A DNA stretch of 64,000 bases from Macrobrachium rosenbergii (lineage: Eukaryota; Arthropoda; Malacostraca; Decapoda; Palaemonidae). Position numbers and translations under genes: made by a program. Every line of letters begins with the position of its first letter. Position 1 is the first letter of the stretch. The stretch lies in contig NC_089783.1 in NCBI RefSeq assembly GCF_040412425.1, forward strand, positions 43,137,625 to 43,201,624. Direction: 5' to 3'. The notes under the pieces were generated by a model. That model searched no databases, was not told where the DNA came from, and worked only from the letters and a program-made list of their open reading frames with translations. This document shows, in pieces, positions 35,517 through 48,719 of the stretch.

Positions 35517-35551
35517 AAATATAGAATTTAGGCCAAAGGCCTAAATTGAGC
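35517..35551 (+). mobile_element. Common SINE-like element, copy 10 (short 5' fragment)
   Basis: Only AATATAGAATTTAGGCCAAA and GGCCT are recognisable before the similarity stops. Confidence 0.55.
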
Positions 35552-36087
35552 AGTGCCAGATCAAGTTAGAATGAGACCCTGTATAGGGGTCACTTAACTG
35601 ACCAGTGCCATTGGATCTTGGCTTGCCTGGCAGGAAAGCCAGGAACTTTTTTAACTTGCTTAAAATATGTATAGACTGATTTGTGAGGTAGGTAACTCCA
35701 CAGCTTGAGGTAAATGATGCAGGAGCTAGCCACCTCAGTTACAATGGAGTAGGTTGCAATTGTATCCAACATCTGTTCTTAGATTGTGGTAGAGCTGAAG
35801 GACAAAGGAAACCAGATTTAACTGGTGTGTCAGTAGATTTGGAACCAACCCTCCTTCAATTTTATAATGTATATAGAATTTTATACCACTCAGGCCTACG
35901 TTGGATGTTACTGCATCTTCATTCTAGCACAGAATGGAGCATCGGACAAGTTTATATTATCAACATTTTTTGCGAATTGTATGTCCTTCCAGGTATCTAT
36001 TTGACCATATGTAGATGGGTGTTGGGATCATACTGGGGTGCCATAATTTATGATGGATCTAATCGTCCCACTATTGCATGGTGTTCT

Positions 36088-36090
<3 letters not shown>

Positions 36091-36173
<83 letters not shown>
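36091..36173. repeat. (GA)n microsatellite
   Basis: About 41 perfect GA units. Confidence 0.95.
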
Positions 36174-36176
<3 letters not shown>

Positions 36177-36239
36177 TTTGTATGCTAGGTCCATTTTTAA
36201 TTATTACATTTCATATGATGCCCCAAAAAATACTAAATA

Positions 36240-37960
36240 TCAGAGGCAGAGAGAGTAGCCAAACAAACTTGGTTGCAGAAAATAATCAAATATATTGAAA
36301 AATAAACAACCTTCCTGCTGCTACGTAAGGATGCCAAGACCATTCTGTCACCATAACCTGAACCTGATGACAGCAAGGCAAACAAACCATTCATACATTG
36401 ACACTTACAACTTGCAAGTGGAAGAGAGACTGTCCCACACTGCTTATTTGACATATGCCACTATGGTTGGTTGTGTTGTTGCTCATCTGCACTACCAAGT
36501 GACCCATCAACTGATCAATGAATGCCTGTACCACACTAGCCACACTGCCCACTCTCCAAGTTGTTGACATACAGATGAGGTGTGACCTATGCCCACACTC
36601 CTGGAACAAACATGTCTTTCAGGCATACACCCTAACCTGCCTTTGATGTGTCAGAAAAGATGGATTTCAGGAGAGGGAGCGTTCAATGGTTTCTGCTTTC
36701 TATTCACCATGCAAACCCCCCCACCCGATCTCTGGACTCAAAAGGCACAATTTGAGAGGTGAGGTCACAAGAAACTTACCAGTATTGCTTCAGCTGCCAC
36801 TGATGTGAAAGCAGGTGGAGCTGCCCTTGCAGAACAAGCATCTCTAAGGACGACAAATGGCTGATGACAACCTGAAAAGCCAAGATAGTTGCTCCTGCTG
36901 GACCAGAAGCTGCAATACTGTAATCTCTCTCTGAGCTTGCTCATTAATGAGCCTGATGTGAAGGCTCTTGCTGCTATTCTGTTACCTGCATAGGCTTGAG
37001 ATCTGACTTTTCCAATTTACCATGATCCTAAACTCATGGCAAAATGACTAGCCAGTCATCCAATTAACACAAGCATATATCCTACAAATGAGTCTAAGGG
37101 GAAACAGGCAGTGCTGGCTCACCCCTGTGTACAAGCCGAGGCGGCAGGGGAGAAGAGTCCACCCTGTTACCTGTACAAGAATGGCTCACATACCTCACAC
37201 ATACACAGAGAATGGGTTGCACGTGCTGAACCTAGCATGTCTCCTTACAGGAACAAACAGGAGATAACCCAAGCAACTGTGCAAACACCAAACACACGAA
37301 GAGCGAGTGGGGTGCACTGATGCAGGGACAGGTGTTCCTGAAGGAATGAGAGGCAGAGATGGGAGCAGATATAACTGCCTTACTCAAGAGGCAATGTCCT
37401 CCCAGTATCTGAAACCTCAGTCATCTGGTGAAGGCCTCATCCTTCCTCCTCTACCAACTAGACCAAGGCGAGGAGGACAGCCTCAGCACCAGTCTTGTCT
37501 GAGAATAGCAAGAGGCAGGAATCCTACACCTCTTGAGTACTATTCCCTCGAGAGAGGGATGTGCCCACAAAAGGCAGTGGGATAGGATTGGAAGAGGGAG
37601 ATAAGTAGGAAGTGAAAAGAATTCTGTAGGGTTACCTGAGGTATATAACCCCTGGATACAGCTGGTGAAGGCCTCTTGTTCTTCCTAGTCTTCCTACCAA
37701 ACTTCTCCCACTGAGAAGAGCAAACATTATCTCTGAAGGTGAATGGTTACAGGGACATACAGCACTTCACAGTGGCATTGGTCATGTTTTTTCTCCATAT
37801 CAGAAAATAAAAAATTCTAAATCAAAAGGCAAAGGAAGTCTTACAAATAACCAATACCTTTAATGACAAGCAGGAAAGGGGGAAGAGTGCATCAGCACAT
37901 GTACTTTCATGACTGCTACTCCTAAGCAGTATAAAATGTGATGGTTTGTACATCACTGGG
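36240..37960. repeat. Unclassified dispersed repeat, copy B
   Basis: Blocks shared with the region at 11740-12980: a TTTCTGCTTTCTATTCACCATGC-like segment near 36690, a run rich in GCTGCC/GGAGCTG near 36790-36900, and AAAATGTGATGGTTTGTACA near 37935. GC content is higher than the flanks. Open frames such as 37111-37320 and 37307-37585 are short, have no recognised domain, and are more likely part of the repeat than genes. Confidence 0.45.
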
Positions 37961-37969
37961 AACAAATAC

Positions 37970-40900
37970 TTTTTAAGATAAGAGATGAGGGATGTTCGTA
38001 GGCAAGACTGGGCAGGGGGGCAAGGTTACAGAACACCAGGCACACAAATGTACCAGTTTTCATCACCTGGAATCCTCAGGGACCTAAATTCATAATCAAA
38101 CAGAAGTGGAACAGAGACTTCTTCTGTGGAGGGTCTGGAGATTGACAGACGCAATAAGCTATTGTAAATAACAAGTTTATACTGAAATAAATTCCACTAC
38201 ACTTTTGAATTCTAAATACATTCAATACAAAACTGTCTTATGGTAAACATCAAGTAATTCAATTTCCAATTAGACCTAGTGAATTTTAACATCCGCTACA
38301 ATATTCAACAGAAACTGAATTATTTTACATGAAACAAGTTGGGCAAATGTAAAAGTAAAAACAAAGCACAGATTTACTACATATAAGGTAACAATAAAGA
38401 AAACACAAGGTAGAGATTCTTATTTATATTTGTTCTTGCAGAGTTACCATCAGATATTCCATATCTCGAAGTATATCTCAGTAGTGTACTGCTACCTGTA
38501 GTAATGCACATAATCCATAATATTAGTATAAATATAATGAAAATACTATGTAATAAAGCATTCTTAATTTTATAATCTGAGGATAGCAATTTAATAAGTT
38601 GTAGCTATACTGTATTGGCTAATTAAAAGTTCAAATGAATTAGAAATTTATCTAACTGATATTACCCTATGTTTTTAAGAAATATGACTCCATCATAGTT
38701 ACTAACAATATGCAAAACTCTAAATACTGTAACCCACTGCATTCAGATACAGCTGCACCATGTTAGGTATCCACAGGATTTTACTCACTATTCCTAGAGA
38801 CTGCATGACCACTCCATCACTGCCTACCCCTTGTCACGGCACTGATTATCATCACTAGTACACTTCACTACTAACACTAAAAATTTTGACTGTCTCGCAG
38901 CATTTACAATCGCAACACATCACAACACACGTCACACAATTAAAAGATAAACTACACAAGTAGAGCAATCATTGTACAAGTACTTAAAAGTACACAAGTG
39001 TCTCGTTGGGTTCTGTTTTAAGACGATTTTTACAAAATGAGATAATCACTTTTGTGTTCCTTAAAAAGTTTTTAAACTAAAATTACAATCCAAACAAAAC
39101 CACTTAAAAAGCTGTTAACTTCCACTCAAACCTATAATACATTTTCATTGTACAATATGTAATGGAAGAACTATAAAACACTACATAGCTTCTCACAGTG
39201 TCAGATGATCTTTATTACCCATTTTTTACTCAATGTGGTGAATATTTTTCATGGTAAAGCCATTGATTTCTTTTGAAGTTTAAGTATTCAACACGAACTG
39301 AACTGTTAACCAAAATTAAACACTGAGTTTGGTAAGATATATGAAAGAAGCACCAAGTACAGTATATTGAAAAAGAACTTCACTGCACTTCACTAGCCCC
39401 TTTTGAATCCTCTAGAGGACAAATCCTTTTAAGGAAACAAAATCCCACAATCCTCCCTAAAGTACTGGTACGGACATGTTTCATGTACCGTCCTTTACTT
39501 TCAGTAACAAGTACCACCCCACTGACTTTGTCATCAACATGAAATTATATAGGATGTTTTTCAACGCCCCACCGCATGACTATACAGTATTCAAAATTTT
39601 CAGCACTTGATGACATGGGATAAACACTCAGCATGCATAATACTTTAGTTTCCTATACCGTACTGTATGTAAGCAGCTTTCCCCTTCTCTGTAAACTGTG
39701 TGCTCTCCCTGGCACTTAAAAATTTGACTTGCCCATGACCAATTCACTAACGTATAGCAGAGCACTGAAAAGCAAGATTTGATTAAACTGAAGAGACAGA
39801 GGTGAAAAACACTGGAACTAATAATTTATATTTATGAGCTTTTAAGCTATTTAGAAGTATACTAATAAAGCACTTGAACACTGAAGCACCCAAACGACAC
39901 TTCACTGACTTCAATAATTTCTTTAGAGCATCAACTGCATTTTTAATATGTACGTAACTACTGTATGGGCCAATGTTCAGTTGGCTAATTTAATAATGTA
40001 TCACATTTTCAAAAACTGAAATTCTAAAGATTTCACTTAATTAACCCTCGGGGTATACGTATTACATGTATTAATGGTGGCACTTTTAGGTTCGACCTGT
40101 ATCACGTCGTTTTTCCCAAAACCTGAAAAGCTGTAATGGAAACAGGTATAGTAATTAAAATCCCAAAGCCCATAAGACCATGTATGATGTCAGCCTCTTG
40201 AACAGCATAGCAATGAAAATACTGTAAAGTGCAATTCCTTAAGAATTAAAGAGTTAGTAATGAAATCAGATAAAGCTCACAAAATGTACATGGTTTTATC
40301 TAAGAATTATTTCCTCTCAAAGAGGACAAATCTACATGAATTACTCGTATTCTTCACAACAGCAAATGATTACGAATTATTCCCTCCCTTTAAAATCGTT
40401 CTTTAATGTGGTCTCTACCACATTAACATACTCCAGCATGCCTGTTTTAGGTAATGTAAAGGTCAATGCCTGTCTAAAAGGAGAATGGTATTAGCCAAAT
40501 CCCTTACTTCCAACAGCTAATCGACGAAGGAATTTAAAAGCAATTTCATACTTTGTAAGCCTACACCTAAAGACTTGAATATAACTGGGAAGTTGCATCT
40601 CCAGCTGGAAATGCTTTGTTCCCAGTCATGAAAATGAACAGGGAACTGGTGACTTAAGCCTCCTATAGAATCTGGCATAGGGATATGGGACTGAGATAGA
40701 AGGAATGCCAAATCCCTCATCATGGATATGAACTGGTGACCAATGACTCCTGTTATCTATTTAATCTGGCATTGGAAATTTTATTTTATTATTGCTCTAG
40801 AAAAACTTCTGAGAACAAAGTGCTGCCAGATGAGACAGGGGAGCACAAGTTGGGAAATCTTTTAACATCTGGTTCAATTATAAATGGCTGGTTCAGATGA

Positions 40901-41395
40901 TGACTTACCGCTTGCACAAATCCCCCTGATTAAAAGGAAAACCAAAGTATACCTGCATCAAGGCTCACCCAGCATGTATTCAGCCTACCTACTACCTTGC
41001 AGAGGAGGGACAGTAAAAGAAAACCAAGAGAGAAACCAACTGCTCACCCATTCCACATCCAGCTGCCCTCCAAGTACGTTTAGTGGGTGAAATGATTTTT
41101 GTCAGAGGAACACATCCTACAAAGATGCTCAAAACCTGTGGGCAAACTTTGATGTAAAATGGTGAAGGCTGACTGATGTCGCCAGACACCTGCCCTCATT
41201 ACCTGTTAAACTATGAAGTTTCACTGAAAGGCTTGGCATGTGCCAAAGCCCCTGACTACATAAACTGAATACTGTACTGTAACTCCAAATCTGGATGTCC
41301 TCCGACAAAACCTCTCTGGGAAAAACCAAAAAATTCTTCAAATCTTTCTCAGAAACCAATGAGTTCTGAGTTCTCACCTAACTCGCCAAATGAAA
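37970..41395. other. Gene-free AT-rich stretch
   Basis: No coding exon supported. A GTGAGT donor-like site on the minus strand near 38785 is preceded by a six-codon ATG frame, which is too little to call. Some phrases (AAGCACTTGAACACTGAAGC near 39870; AAAGCACTTGACCACTGAAAC near 45635) recur downstream, hinting at an old duplication between about 39.8 and 45.6 kb. Confidence 0.35.
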
Positions 41396-41399
41396 GGGA

Positions 41400-42150
41400 T
41401 TATTATATTATTATTACTAGCAAGAGGTGCGTGCTATGCTGCGCAGGCCAGGAGGGCAGTTGAAGGACTCTGTTTAAATGCAGCTGCGGGTCATGAACTG
41501 GGTCCTTCGTCTTAAGGACTTCTCTTTGGGTGTTCCACAATCACAGTCTAAGCTTTCCTCTCTCTCCTCAGTACCTTCATTTGCTGCCATACAGTGTATT
41601 TGCAAAGGTTCTAATCACTGGCACTGAAAATAAAGTCGTAAATTAGGTGGATAAAAACATATTCTTGAAGACATCTTCACCACTCCAGGATCCTTTGAAG
41701 CAGTCTTCAGCTCCTGAAGCATTCCTGGAGAAACGCCCATTGGATTATAACGTCTTCCTAAATTCTTAAAATTCTAGGATCCTCTGAAGCTGTCTTCAGC
41801 TCCTGCCACATCCACTTCCCCCGAAATATTTGAAGCCTTTCATCACCAGGAAGAACCAAATCCTATTCCTTCTCCACAAAAAAATACTAAGGCTTCAGAA
41901 GGCTCCAGAATTCATTTCCAAGAATGTTGGTTTCCCCCAAAGAAATCTTTAAAGCCTTTCGTCTCCGATTTCTTCTCCATAAAACTCTCTTAAGTTTAGT
42001 ATTGTGCTAGAAATCCAAAGGCTATAGAGCCTGGAGATTGTCTTGAAGCTTTCAGAAGCCACAGAAGCCTTCAGAATTCCCAGATTCCCTACTGTCACCC
42101 CAGGGAGGACAAGAAAGATCCACTTGGAAATTATTATTATAGATAGACAG
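41400..42150. repeat. Local ~85-bp duplication bounded by ATT-rich tracts
   Basis: GGATCCTTTGAAGCAGTCTTC near 41690 and GGATCCTCTGAAGCTGTCTTC near 41778 mark a tandem duplication. Short ATT arrays lie at both ends (about 41400-41417 and 42133-42162). Possibly an unclassified element adjacent to a LINE tail. Confidence 0.45.
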
Positions 42151-42159
42151 ATTATTATT

Positions 42160-42415
42160 CAGAAAAAATATGAATCCAATTCACATGGAACAAGTCCAAA
42201 GAGACCACTGACTTGAAATTCAAGCTTCCAAAGAGTATGGTGTTCATTAGGAAGAAGTTGGAGGTGGTGAAGGGAAATACAGAAAGAAGAATCTCGCTTA
42301 TTAAAAAAGAAAAAAGAAAAAATAAATTAATACAGATAAAAATGTATTAAAATGCAAGGAGAATGGTATCAGGATAGTAATGTATTGCATCTTTGCTTAA
42401 ACTTTTGAAGTTCCA
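42160..42415 (-). mobile_element. LINE 3' end fragment, copy 2
   Basis: Aligns block by block with the 3' UTR and ORF2 end of the LINE at 33812-35385: CACATGGAACAAGTCCAAAG, TTGAAATTCAAGCTTC, AGTATGGTGTTCATTAGGAA and AAATACAGAAAGAAGA. Severely 5'-truncated; again next to ATT repeats. Confidence 0.85.
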
Positions 42416-42479
42416 AAGCCTTTCTGTCTCATGAGAGAGTAGAGAACAATCTGTTCCCTGACCCTGGCACTAGCAGTTG

Positions 42480-43600
42480 AGCTGCTTAGCTAAAACTTTC
42501 CTTCTGGCTAGAATATTGATAACCAACAGACCAACAGCATCGCAAACCCACAACTCGTTCATCTGTATCACCAATGCACCAAAGTACATCACATAATTGT
42601 CACTTATCAACACTACAGCGTGACCACCATACCACGTCAGAATGTTGCAACTAGCCATGCTGCACATGTTCCCAAGATGTTGATGAGCATATGAGGGTCA
42701 TTCTCTAACCACAAGTTTGAAATGAAGATATACTCCAAGGGTTCGCTTCAGCCATCCTGTGATGCATTCAAGAACAGAAGTACCTCTGGAGGTGGTGAGC
42801 TCACGGAACCACTACAGCTGCTACTGAAGCAATCATTGGTGGAGGTGCCACTGAAGCTGTTACAAGAGGCTCAAAGGCCTTGGGCTCCTTAGTGAAAGCA
42901 GCAGAAGCAGTAACAGGAACACAAGGCCCCATCACCAAAGCTAGGTCATCCTGAAATACAACAAAACAGGTTGCTCAGAATACTAAGGCATAACCATAGC
43001 TTCTGAAAGTACAGAGCAAATGCAGAGAGAGGAGTCAGAGCTACTGTAGGCCAAGTATGCATTTCTGTAGTTGGAATTTCTGAGGGAAAATTACTTAAAC
43101 AGGATTGTCTTGACCTAACCTAACCTAACCTTGGATGCCATGCCCTGACCTGGCCAAGGGGAGCTTCCCCCTCTTCCCCATGGTCTCACCTGGAGAGTTT
43201 ATGCTACTTTAATATCTCCATGCACATTATCCCCTCATATTGACAAAGAGAACAAGTACAAGGTGGAGGAAAAGAGAAGGGCAGTATAGGAGGGAGGAGC
43301 AAAGATGATTCAGTGGTGTCAAAGGTGGAGTAATTTTCCTTTGAAGACACTGGCAAGCACCTTTAGGCCTTCCTCTGCTACTTGCCGAACTTCTCTCAAT
43401 GCAAAGGAGACCAGCTAGCACATTGCTCCCAGAAAGAATATACCTTTGACCCCAAGCCAGGCAGGGAGCATACATATGAAACCACCTAAAAATGGGTAAA
43501 GAAAAATGCTGGCTTACCATCAATTAATAAATGTCACCAAGCTTCAATGACCATTTCCATCTTGCACTGAGGAATACTCCTACATAAATATGTATGACAG
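42480..43600. repeat. Unclassified dispersed repeat, copy C
   Basis: Shares TTGCACTGAGGAATACTCCTA (about 43562-43582) and the preceding CAATGACCATTTCC-like segment with copy A (12895-12935). It also carries an alanine/valine/proline-rich open stretch on the minus strand (about 42960-42800) that begins after an acceptor-like TATTTCAG and stops in frame. A CCTAA triplet run (ACCTAACCTAACCTAACC) lies near 43113. No domain recognised. Confidence 0.45.
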
Positions 43601-43619
43601 ACAACTAATTTAAGGCATG

Positions 43620-45100
43620 CCTAAAGATACATTTGTAGGAATCTAGGGAAGGGAGGGTGTCACGTCCATATCCAAGCCAAAGCAACCATGTTTAGGTTTG
43701 TGTGTGATGGTTTCTGTATATGCACAGTTCAGTCTTTTAATAAGAGGGTGGGGTCATCCCTACTTTTGATTATGGCAACCAGTGCCAAACCAAGATAAAA
43801 AATTGATCAAATTTTGTTTTCTTTTCAGGGAAATTGGTAAAATTTTGATTCTTTTGAGTTTCCAAAAAACATTTGACAGCTTAAATTGAGTTTTTGGCCT
43901 TTGCTGTCTGTATGTCTTTTTTTGCTGCTTACTATCCCAATCTAAAACCAGTTTCCCACTGATGGGTTAGTGGGGCATAGGTAAGGCAGATCAAATGAGA
44001 ACTTTTGAGATAATTATAGTCAGAGTAAATACTACTCACGACAAAGCAGTTTGGAAAATGTATGCTTAAACGGAAGTTTAAAAATTGTGTGCCCAGAAAT
44101 TTAGTAAATAACTTGCTTAGCAGTTGAGTACTAAAGATGCCATTACTATGTGAACCAAGTCCATTTTAAAATTATGCCCTACTGGCCTTCCTTCTTTATC
44201 TCAATATACATTGAAAAGTAATCCATTTGAGTAAATGATGTTTGCAATTCCTTACAAGCCATGGTTATAATGCAATCATGTAGTTGTGCCTGATATGGAA
44301 CTGATCAATTATGAGCTGTTCTAACTAAGTACAGAAGACAAAAAAATGCCTGACAATTTTAGTCAGCTAATACATAGATGAGGCACAGCCTATACATGAG
44401 TCTACATTTGCAGATAGGTTATTCTATCTGCTGTACCAGGAATGATTTAAAATTTCAACCAAACTACCCAAAATGTCATTTCCATTAGTTTCAAAGCGGA
44501 ACAAATTCCCACTTTTGTGATGTGTAATTATGAGCCATGGTTGAACATGCATCCAAGGCTTCCCTTGTAGGTCTATCTATACTGTCCTTTAAGCACTGGG
44601 ATTGAAACCTTTACAGTAATACATTTAAGAGTCTTTCAGAAAAAAAATGGAGGTAATTATTCACATTCCTAAATAAACCCTCATAATAATACCAACTGAA
44701 CCTTAATTGACATGAACAGTTATTTAGGTGTGGGCCTGATAAATTTTCAATAAAAATGTAAATCAATCCTCATTAGCAAAATATTACAATGATACTCATC
44801 CTGTATGCAGTAACTATGACAAGAGATAAATCAGTCCTCAAAAACTACAAATAAAAATTCATGCAACACAATGAGCTATAACTGCTGTTATATTAATCCT
44901 TAAAAAGACCCCATTTAACCAAAATCATGTACATCACGTCAATGCTTCACTTTTCAAGAGGCCAACCCTTAGGTAAAAAGTAATGTAAAATGTAATTTGG
45001 TAACTTTTGAGCAAGATTACCAAATGCTTGTAAACAATATGTTAACTTCAATGTGAAACTCTGATTTTTGTCAGCCATCAAATTTCATAGGAATAACAAC
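43620..45100. other. Gene-free stretch
   Basis: No exon, repeat or RNA gene supported by eye; AT-rich with scattered short A runs. Confidence 0.35.
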
Positions 45101-45102
45101 TG

Positions 45103-45105
<3 letters not shown>

Positions 45106-45164
<59 letters not shown>
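45106..45164. repeat. (TG)n(AG)n microsatellite
   Basis: About 23 TG units followed by about six AG/GA units. Confidence 0.95.
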
Positions 45165-45165
<1 letters not shown>

Positions 45166-45988
45166 ATCATTATGCTGAATGTGATTAAGAAATTTGTTAA
45201 AACTCATACCCTGCTGCACCTCCAAAGGTAAAATATTTCAATACTGTAAATGAGAAAATATATATAAAAAAAATGCCTTTAAAGCAACTGTGTGATAGAA
45301 AAAGAAAGTGCAAGATAGAGATTGTATAGGGGTATATGACAGAAATGGCTGCGGTGTTGAACCCTACTTTAACTGTGTACCCGGCTATGACATGGGTTAC
45401 ATCTACGGCAAAATATATTTAGTGTGTACAATGTATTGAATAACTGTGCAGTTGTATAGACACATGCATAATAAGAAATCTCATGACGAAAATCACGAAG
45501 AGGACAATCTGAAAACAAAAGCTAGTTACTGAAGGGAGATGAAAAACACTAAAACTTTTCTAGTACCGGTAACTTATTTCAAAGGGGATAATATTAGTTC
45601 AACCTGAAATTATGGAATAAACTAAAATTAAAAAGCACTTGACCACTGAAACTTAACTTTCTTCACTTATACTACACTATAAAAAATATACTCCAGGCAG
45701 TATCCACCCCCCCACCCACTGACTAGAATAAAATATTTTATATATTCTCTCTTTCCATGATATATTGCACTTGTATAAATTCACTTCACAAAAATTTTGC
45801 TGCAATGCTTCTTTCATAACACTCACAAACACTTGGAGCAAAAAATCACTATTTAAAGATATTCAAAACTTTAAATAAGGGAACACTTCCTACCACACTT
45901 TAAACCATCAAAGATAAATAGCACTGGATATGGCACTGTACAAAAAACACCTTTAAAATGATTAATGCACAATCCAATAAGACACACA

Positions 45989-46568
45989 TTTATTTGAGGC
46001 ATGATTGAGCCATCACCAAAACCTAACCTTTAAGACTTAAATCACTTCACAAAACCACTTCACTCAAAGAAATGAAATTACTTAAGCTTATCCATGAAAA
46101 ATACTGAAGTGTAAATCAATCACTTGACTATCATTCACCACAAAGCAAAAACGAATTTCACATGCACAATCAAACACTGAAGCACATTCTGAGACCATGA
46201 CCTTTGGTAATTAAGCTACACGTGACACTTCATAGGCAAATAATTGACATTTATCAAAACTATATGATGATAACACTTCATAAAACCTCTATAATACCAA
46301 TTGATGGCATTTTTCAAAAAAAAAAAAAAATCACAACTCATAATTATCCATACTTGCTGAATTTACACAAACTGCTGATTCGAACAATAACTTGGAATAC
46401 ATACTGTATATTCCTTTAAACATAAAATTCATAAGTCATAAGAAAATACCTAAGCTGACATAAACATTAACAACTCATTTTCCATCTTGTAATTCAACAC
46501 ATCCAAAACCAATATCATTTTGTTAATTCATACCTATTAAATCTTAAGGGGAAACTTTAGGTGCATAT
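45989..46568 (-). other. Probable 3' UTR region of the Spenito-like gene
   Basis: AT-rich sequence after the TGA of the Spenito-like ORF. An AATAAA hexamer on the minus strand is at 45994-45989. The real cleavage site is unknown and the UTR may be shorter or extend further. Confidence 0.35.
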
Positions 46569-48719
46569 TCAAGTTGCTGTTCCTTTGACTATGACAATAA
46601 CCAAATGATCGTCTCTAGTAGTTTCTTCTGTAAGACCAGGGGATACACGATGGAGAAGGTCCAAAGAGAATGCACATGGAGGAAAAGCATACAATACACC
46701 CTGCATTGATGCCTCTTTGTTGTTGCTGCTGCTACTGTTACTTGTGTTGAGGGTGATCACACCTGCTGCCTCCTTCTGCTTAAGATACGCCACCAGATTT
46801 CGAAGTGGTCGTGTCTGAACCGACGCCTCTTCTGGAGCCTGTGGGGCAGTAGTACTGGGTAAGGACAACATGATAGTGGCTGTGGATGGTGCACTAATAC
46901 GTCGACTGACATCGTCTAAACGAGACTGATCTAAACGAAGACGTTGTGTAATGCGGAGAAGAGGTCTTGCATCTTCATCTTGCATCATATCAGCAACTTC
47001 GCCATCACCCTCAATAAGATGCATCTTGGTACCAAAAGATGAATTCTTCAGAATGAGAGAACCATGCCATGCTGTACTGGTTTCTCGAGCAACATCTGCT
47101 AAAGTGCGAGCTCTGTTCAGCCCAGAAGTATTGTTGGAATCATTTGGATCTGGACTCCGTGCTGGGTCACCACCTTCAGGGGTTCCTTCATAGTCTCTAT
47201 AGTCTCTCTGATAATCACCATGGTAGTTCCCCCTATGACCACGACCCCTTTCATGCCATCCACGCCCTCTGCCTCTTCCTCGCCCGTAACTTGAACCATA
47301 ATCACTACTACCTCCATAGTCTTCATAACCACCACCGGTTCCACTGCGGCTACCCCAATCCTCATACTCGCCTTCAAATTCCTTTTTGTAGCCAGATGGG
47401 AAAGGACCAGGAGGATTCACTTCTGCAAAATCTGTTCTAAGTCTTTTATCTGGCCCTCCCAAAGGGACGCCTCGCATCTCTTTAACAGCTGCTTGAGCAG
47501 CATCTAAACTTTCATACAGAATGTAAGCATGACTTTCTCCTTTTACATATTCAATTTTCTTAATGGCTCCAAATCGATCAAATTCCTGTGTCAGCTGAGT
47601 GACTGACGTCCAAGGTCCCAGGCCACCCACCCAAACCCGAGTTGTTGGCAACACTTTGCCATATCCAATCTTGCACTGGAATTTACCAATATACTGCCCT
47701 GAAAGCTCAATCTTGGCACGATGAGCCATGTCCAGATTTTGGTATCTTACAAAAGCATATGCATTTCCTGTCCCAGGTGGAGGACGCTTGATATCAATAT
47801 CATCAACAACACCATACCGTCCAAATATGCGCCTCAATTCATCCTCACTTATATTAATCTCTAAATTTCCAGCAAACAATGTGCGTGTTGCGAGAGGATC
47901 CTCCTCTGGGGGTACGTGATGCAAATAGTTTGGAAACTTATCCCTCTTACTCTCGACCATCCCACCTCCACCCCCACCACCACCACCTCGACCACCAAAG
48001 TTGTGCTTGAATCCACGTATCGGTGGACCGTAATGTCCGTGCGGCCCTCCTCTTCCCCGAGGTTGTCGATAACCATAATCATCCTGTCTTATCGGAGGTC
48101 CTTCAGCATAATAGTCACTATGGGGGGGAGGAGGAGGCCGACGCCTGTCAAATCTGGGTTCATACCTATCGTCAAGTTCCTGACCAGGTGGAGTCCTAGG
48201 CCTGTACCCACGGTCATAGTCGGGGGGCGTTCGTGACCTGCCCCTGGGAGGTCCATAATCTCTACTGCTCGCTTCATAAACGGGTTCAACCACTACGGGA
48301 CGGTCATAGAACAGGATGCGGGGTTTGCTGTGCTTGGCTTCCCTGGCCTCCTCTCCGCTCCTAAAATAAACGTAGGCCAACCTCTCGTCAGCCCCCAAGG
48401 TTACTTTGACACTCACGTCACCAAATCTCTTGAATTCACGGTAGAGGGCTTCCCTCACCATTTCGTCACTGGCTTTAGCATGAAGATTTGACACACACAG
48501 TACCTTATATCCAGGGGGCGGGGGACCCCGAGGAGGCCGGCCAAAATCATCCCGGTGATCGGAGCGATGGAGAGGTTCCGGGGGTGGATACCGTCGGCCA
48601 GGACTTCCACCGCGGCTACTTCTACGCCCTTCGTCTTCACTACTATCATCATAACGTCCTAAACTCGACCGTGATCGTTTACTTGACGGAGACAAATCTC
48701 TGTCCGCTCCACGTTTCAT
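46569..48719 (-). CDS. nito: Spenito/RBM15-family RNA-binding protein (three RRMs plus SPOC), intronless
   Basis: Complete 716-aa ORF, ATG at 48719, TGA at 46571-46569, no intron. Seen: an Arg/Ser/Asp-rich N-terminus (1-70); RRM1 at about 71-148 with RNP2-like LCVSNL and RNP1-like LAYVYF; an Arg/Pro/Tyr-rich linker with a Gly run (252-263). RRM2 is at about 278-355 (TLFAGNL, AYAFVRY). RRM3 is at about 371-435 (VWVGGLGPW, SHAYILY). An RGRGRGRG-type segment lies at 478-497. The C-terminal domain is at about 550-714, starting TAWHGSLILKNSSFGTKMHL and ending HLVIVIVKGTAT, matching a SPOC domain. Family knowledge: three RRMs plus SPOC is the split-ends family; the short form is Spenito/RBM15, a nuclear adaptor of the m6A methyltransferase complex that also acts in splicing and signalling. 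The longer split-ends/SHARP proteins are excluded by length. The start is chosen because it gives the usual MKR/Asp-rich N-terminus and no upstream in-frame extension is tracked. Confidence 0.95.
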   Translation of the reverse strand: MKRGADRDLSPSSKRSRSSLGRYDDSSEDEGRRSSRGGSPGRRYPPPEPLHRSDHRDDFGRPPRGPPPPGYKVLCVSNLHAKASDEMVREALYREFKRFGDVSVKVTLGADERLAYVYFRSGEEAREAKHSKPRILFYDRPVVVEPVYEASSRDYGPPRGRSRTPPDYDRGYRPRTPPGQELDDRYEPRFDRRRPPPPPHSDYYAEGPPIRQDDYGYRQPRGRGGPHGHYGPPIRGFKHNFGGRGGGGGGGGGMVESKRDKFPNYLHHVPPEEDPLATRTLFAGNLEINISEDELRRIFGRYGVVDDIDIKRPPPGTGNAYAFVRYQNLDMAHRAKIELSGQYIGKFQCKIGYGKVLPTTRVWVGGLGPWTSVTQLTQEFDRFGAIKKIEYVKGESHAYILYESLDAAQAAVKEMRGVPLGGPDKRLRTDFAEVNPPGPFPSGYKKEFEGEYEDWGSRSGTGGGYEDYGGSSDYGSSYGRGRGRGRGWHERGRGHRGNYHGDYQRDYRDYEGTPEGGDPARSPDPNDSNNTSGLNRARTLADVARETSTAWHGSLILKNSSFGTKMHLIEGDGEVADMMQDEDARPLLRITQRLRLDQSRLDDVSRRISAPSTATIMLSLPSTTAPQAPEEASVQTRPLRNLVAYLKQKEAAGVITLNTSNSSSSNNKEASMQGVLYAFPPCAFSLDLLHRVSPGLTEETTRDDHLVIVIVKGTAT

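Noticed and set aside
37111..37585. Two overlapping plus-strand frames as a small gene
   Set aside because: They lie in the unclassified dispersed repeat, have no domain and no splice or promoter context.
38765..38830. Possible first coding exon on the minus strand (ATGCAGTCTCTAGGAATA before GTGAGT)
   Set aside because: Only six codons, ends in phase 0 while the first visible exon of the left gene needs phase 2, and no other support.
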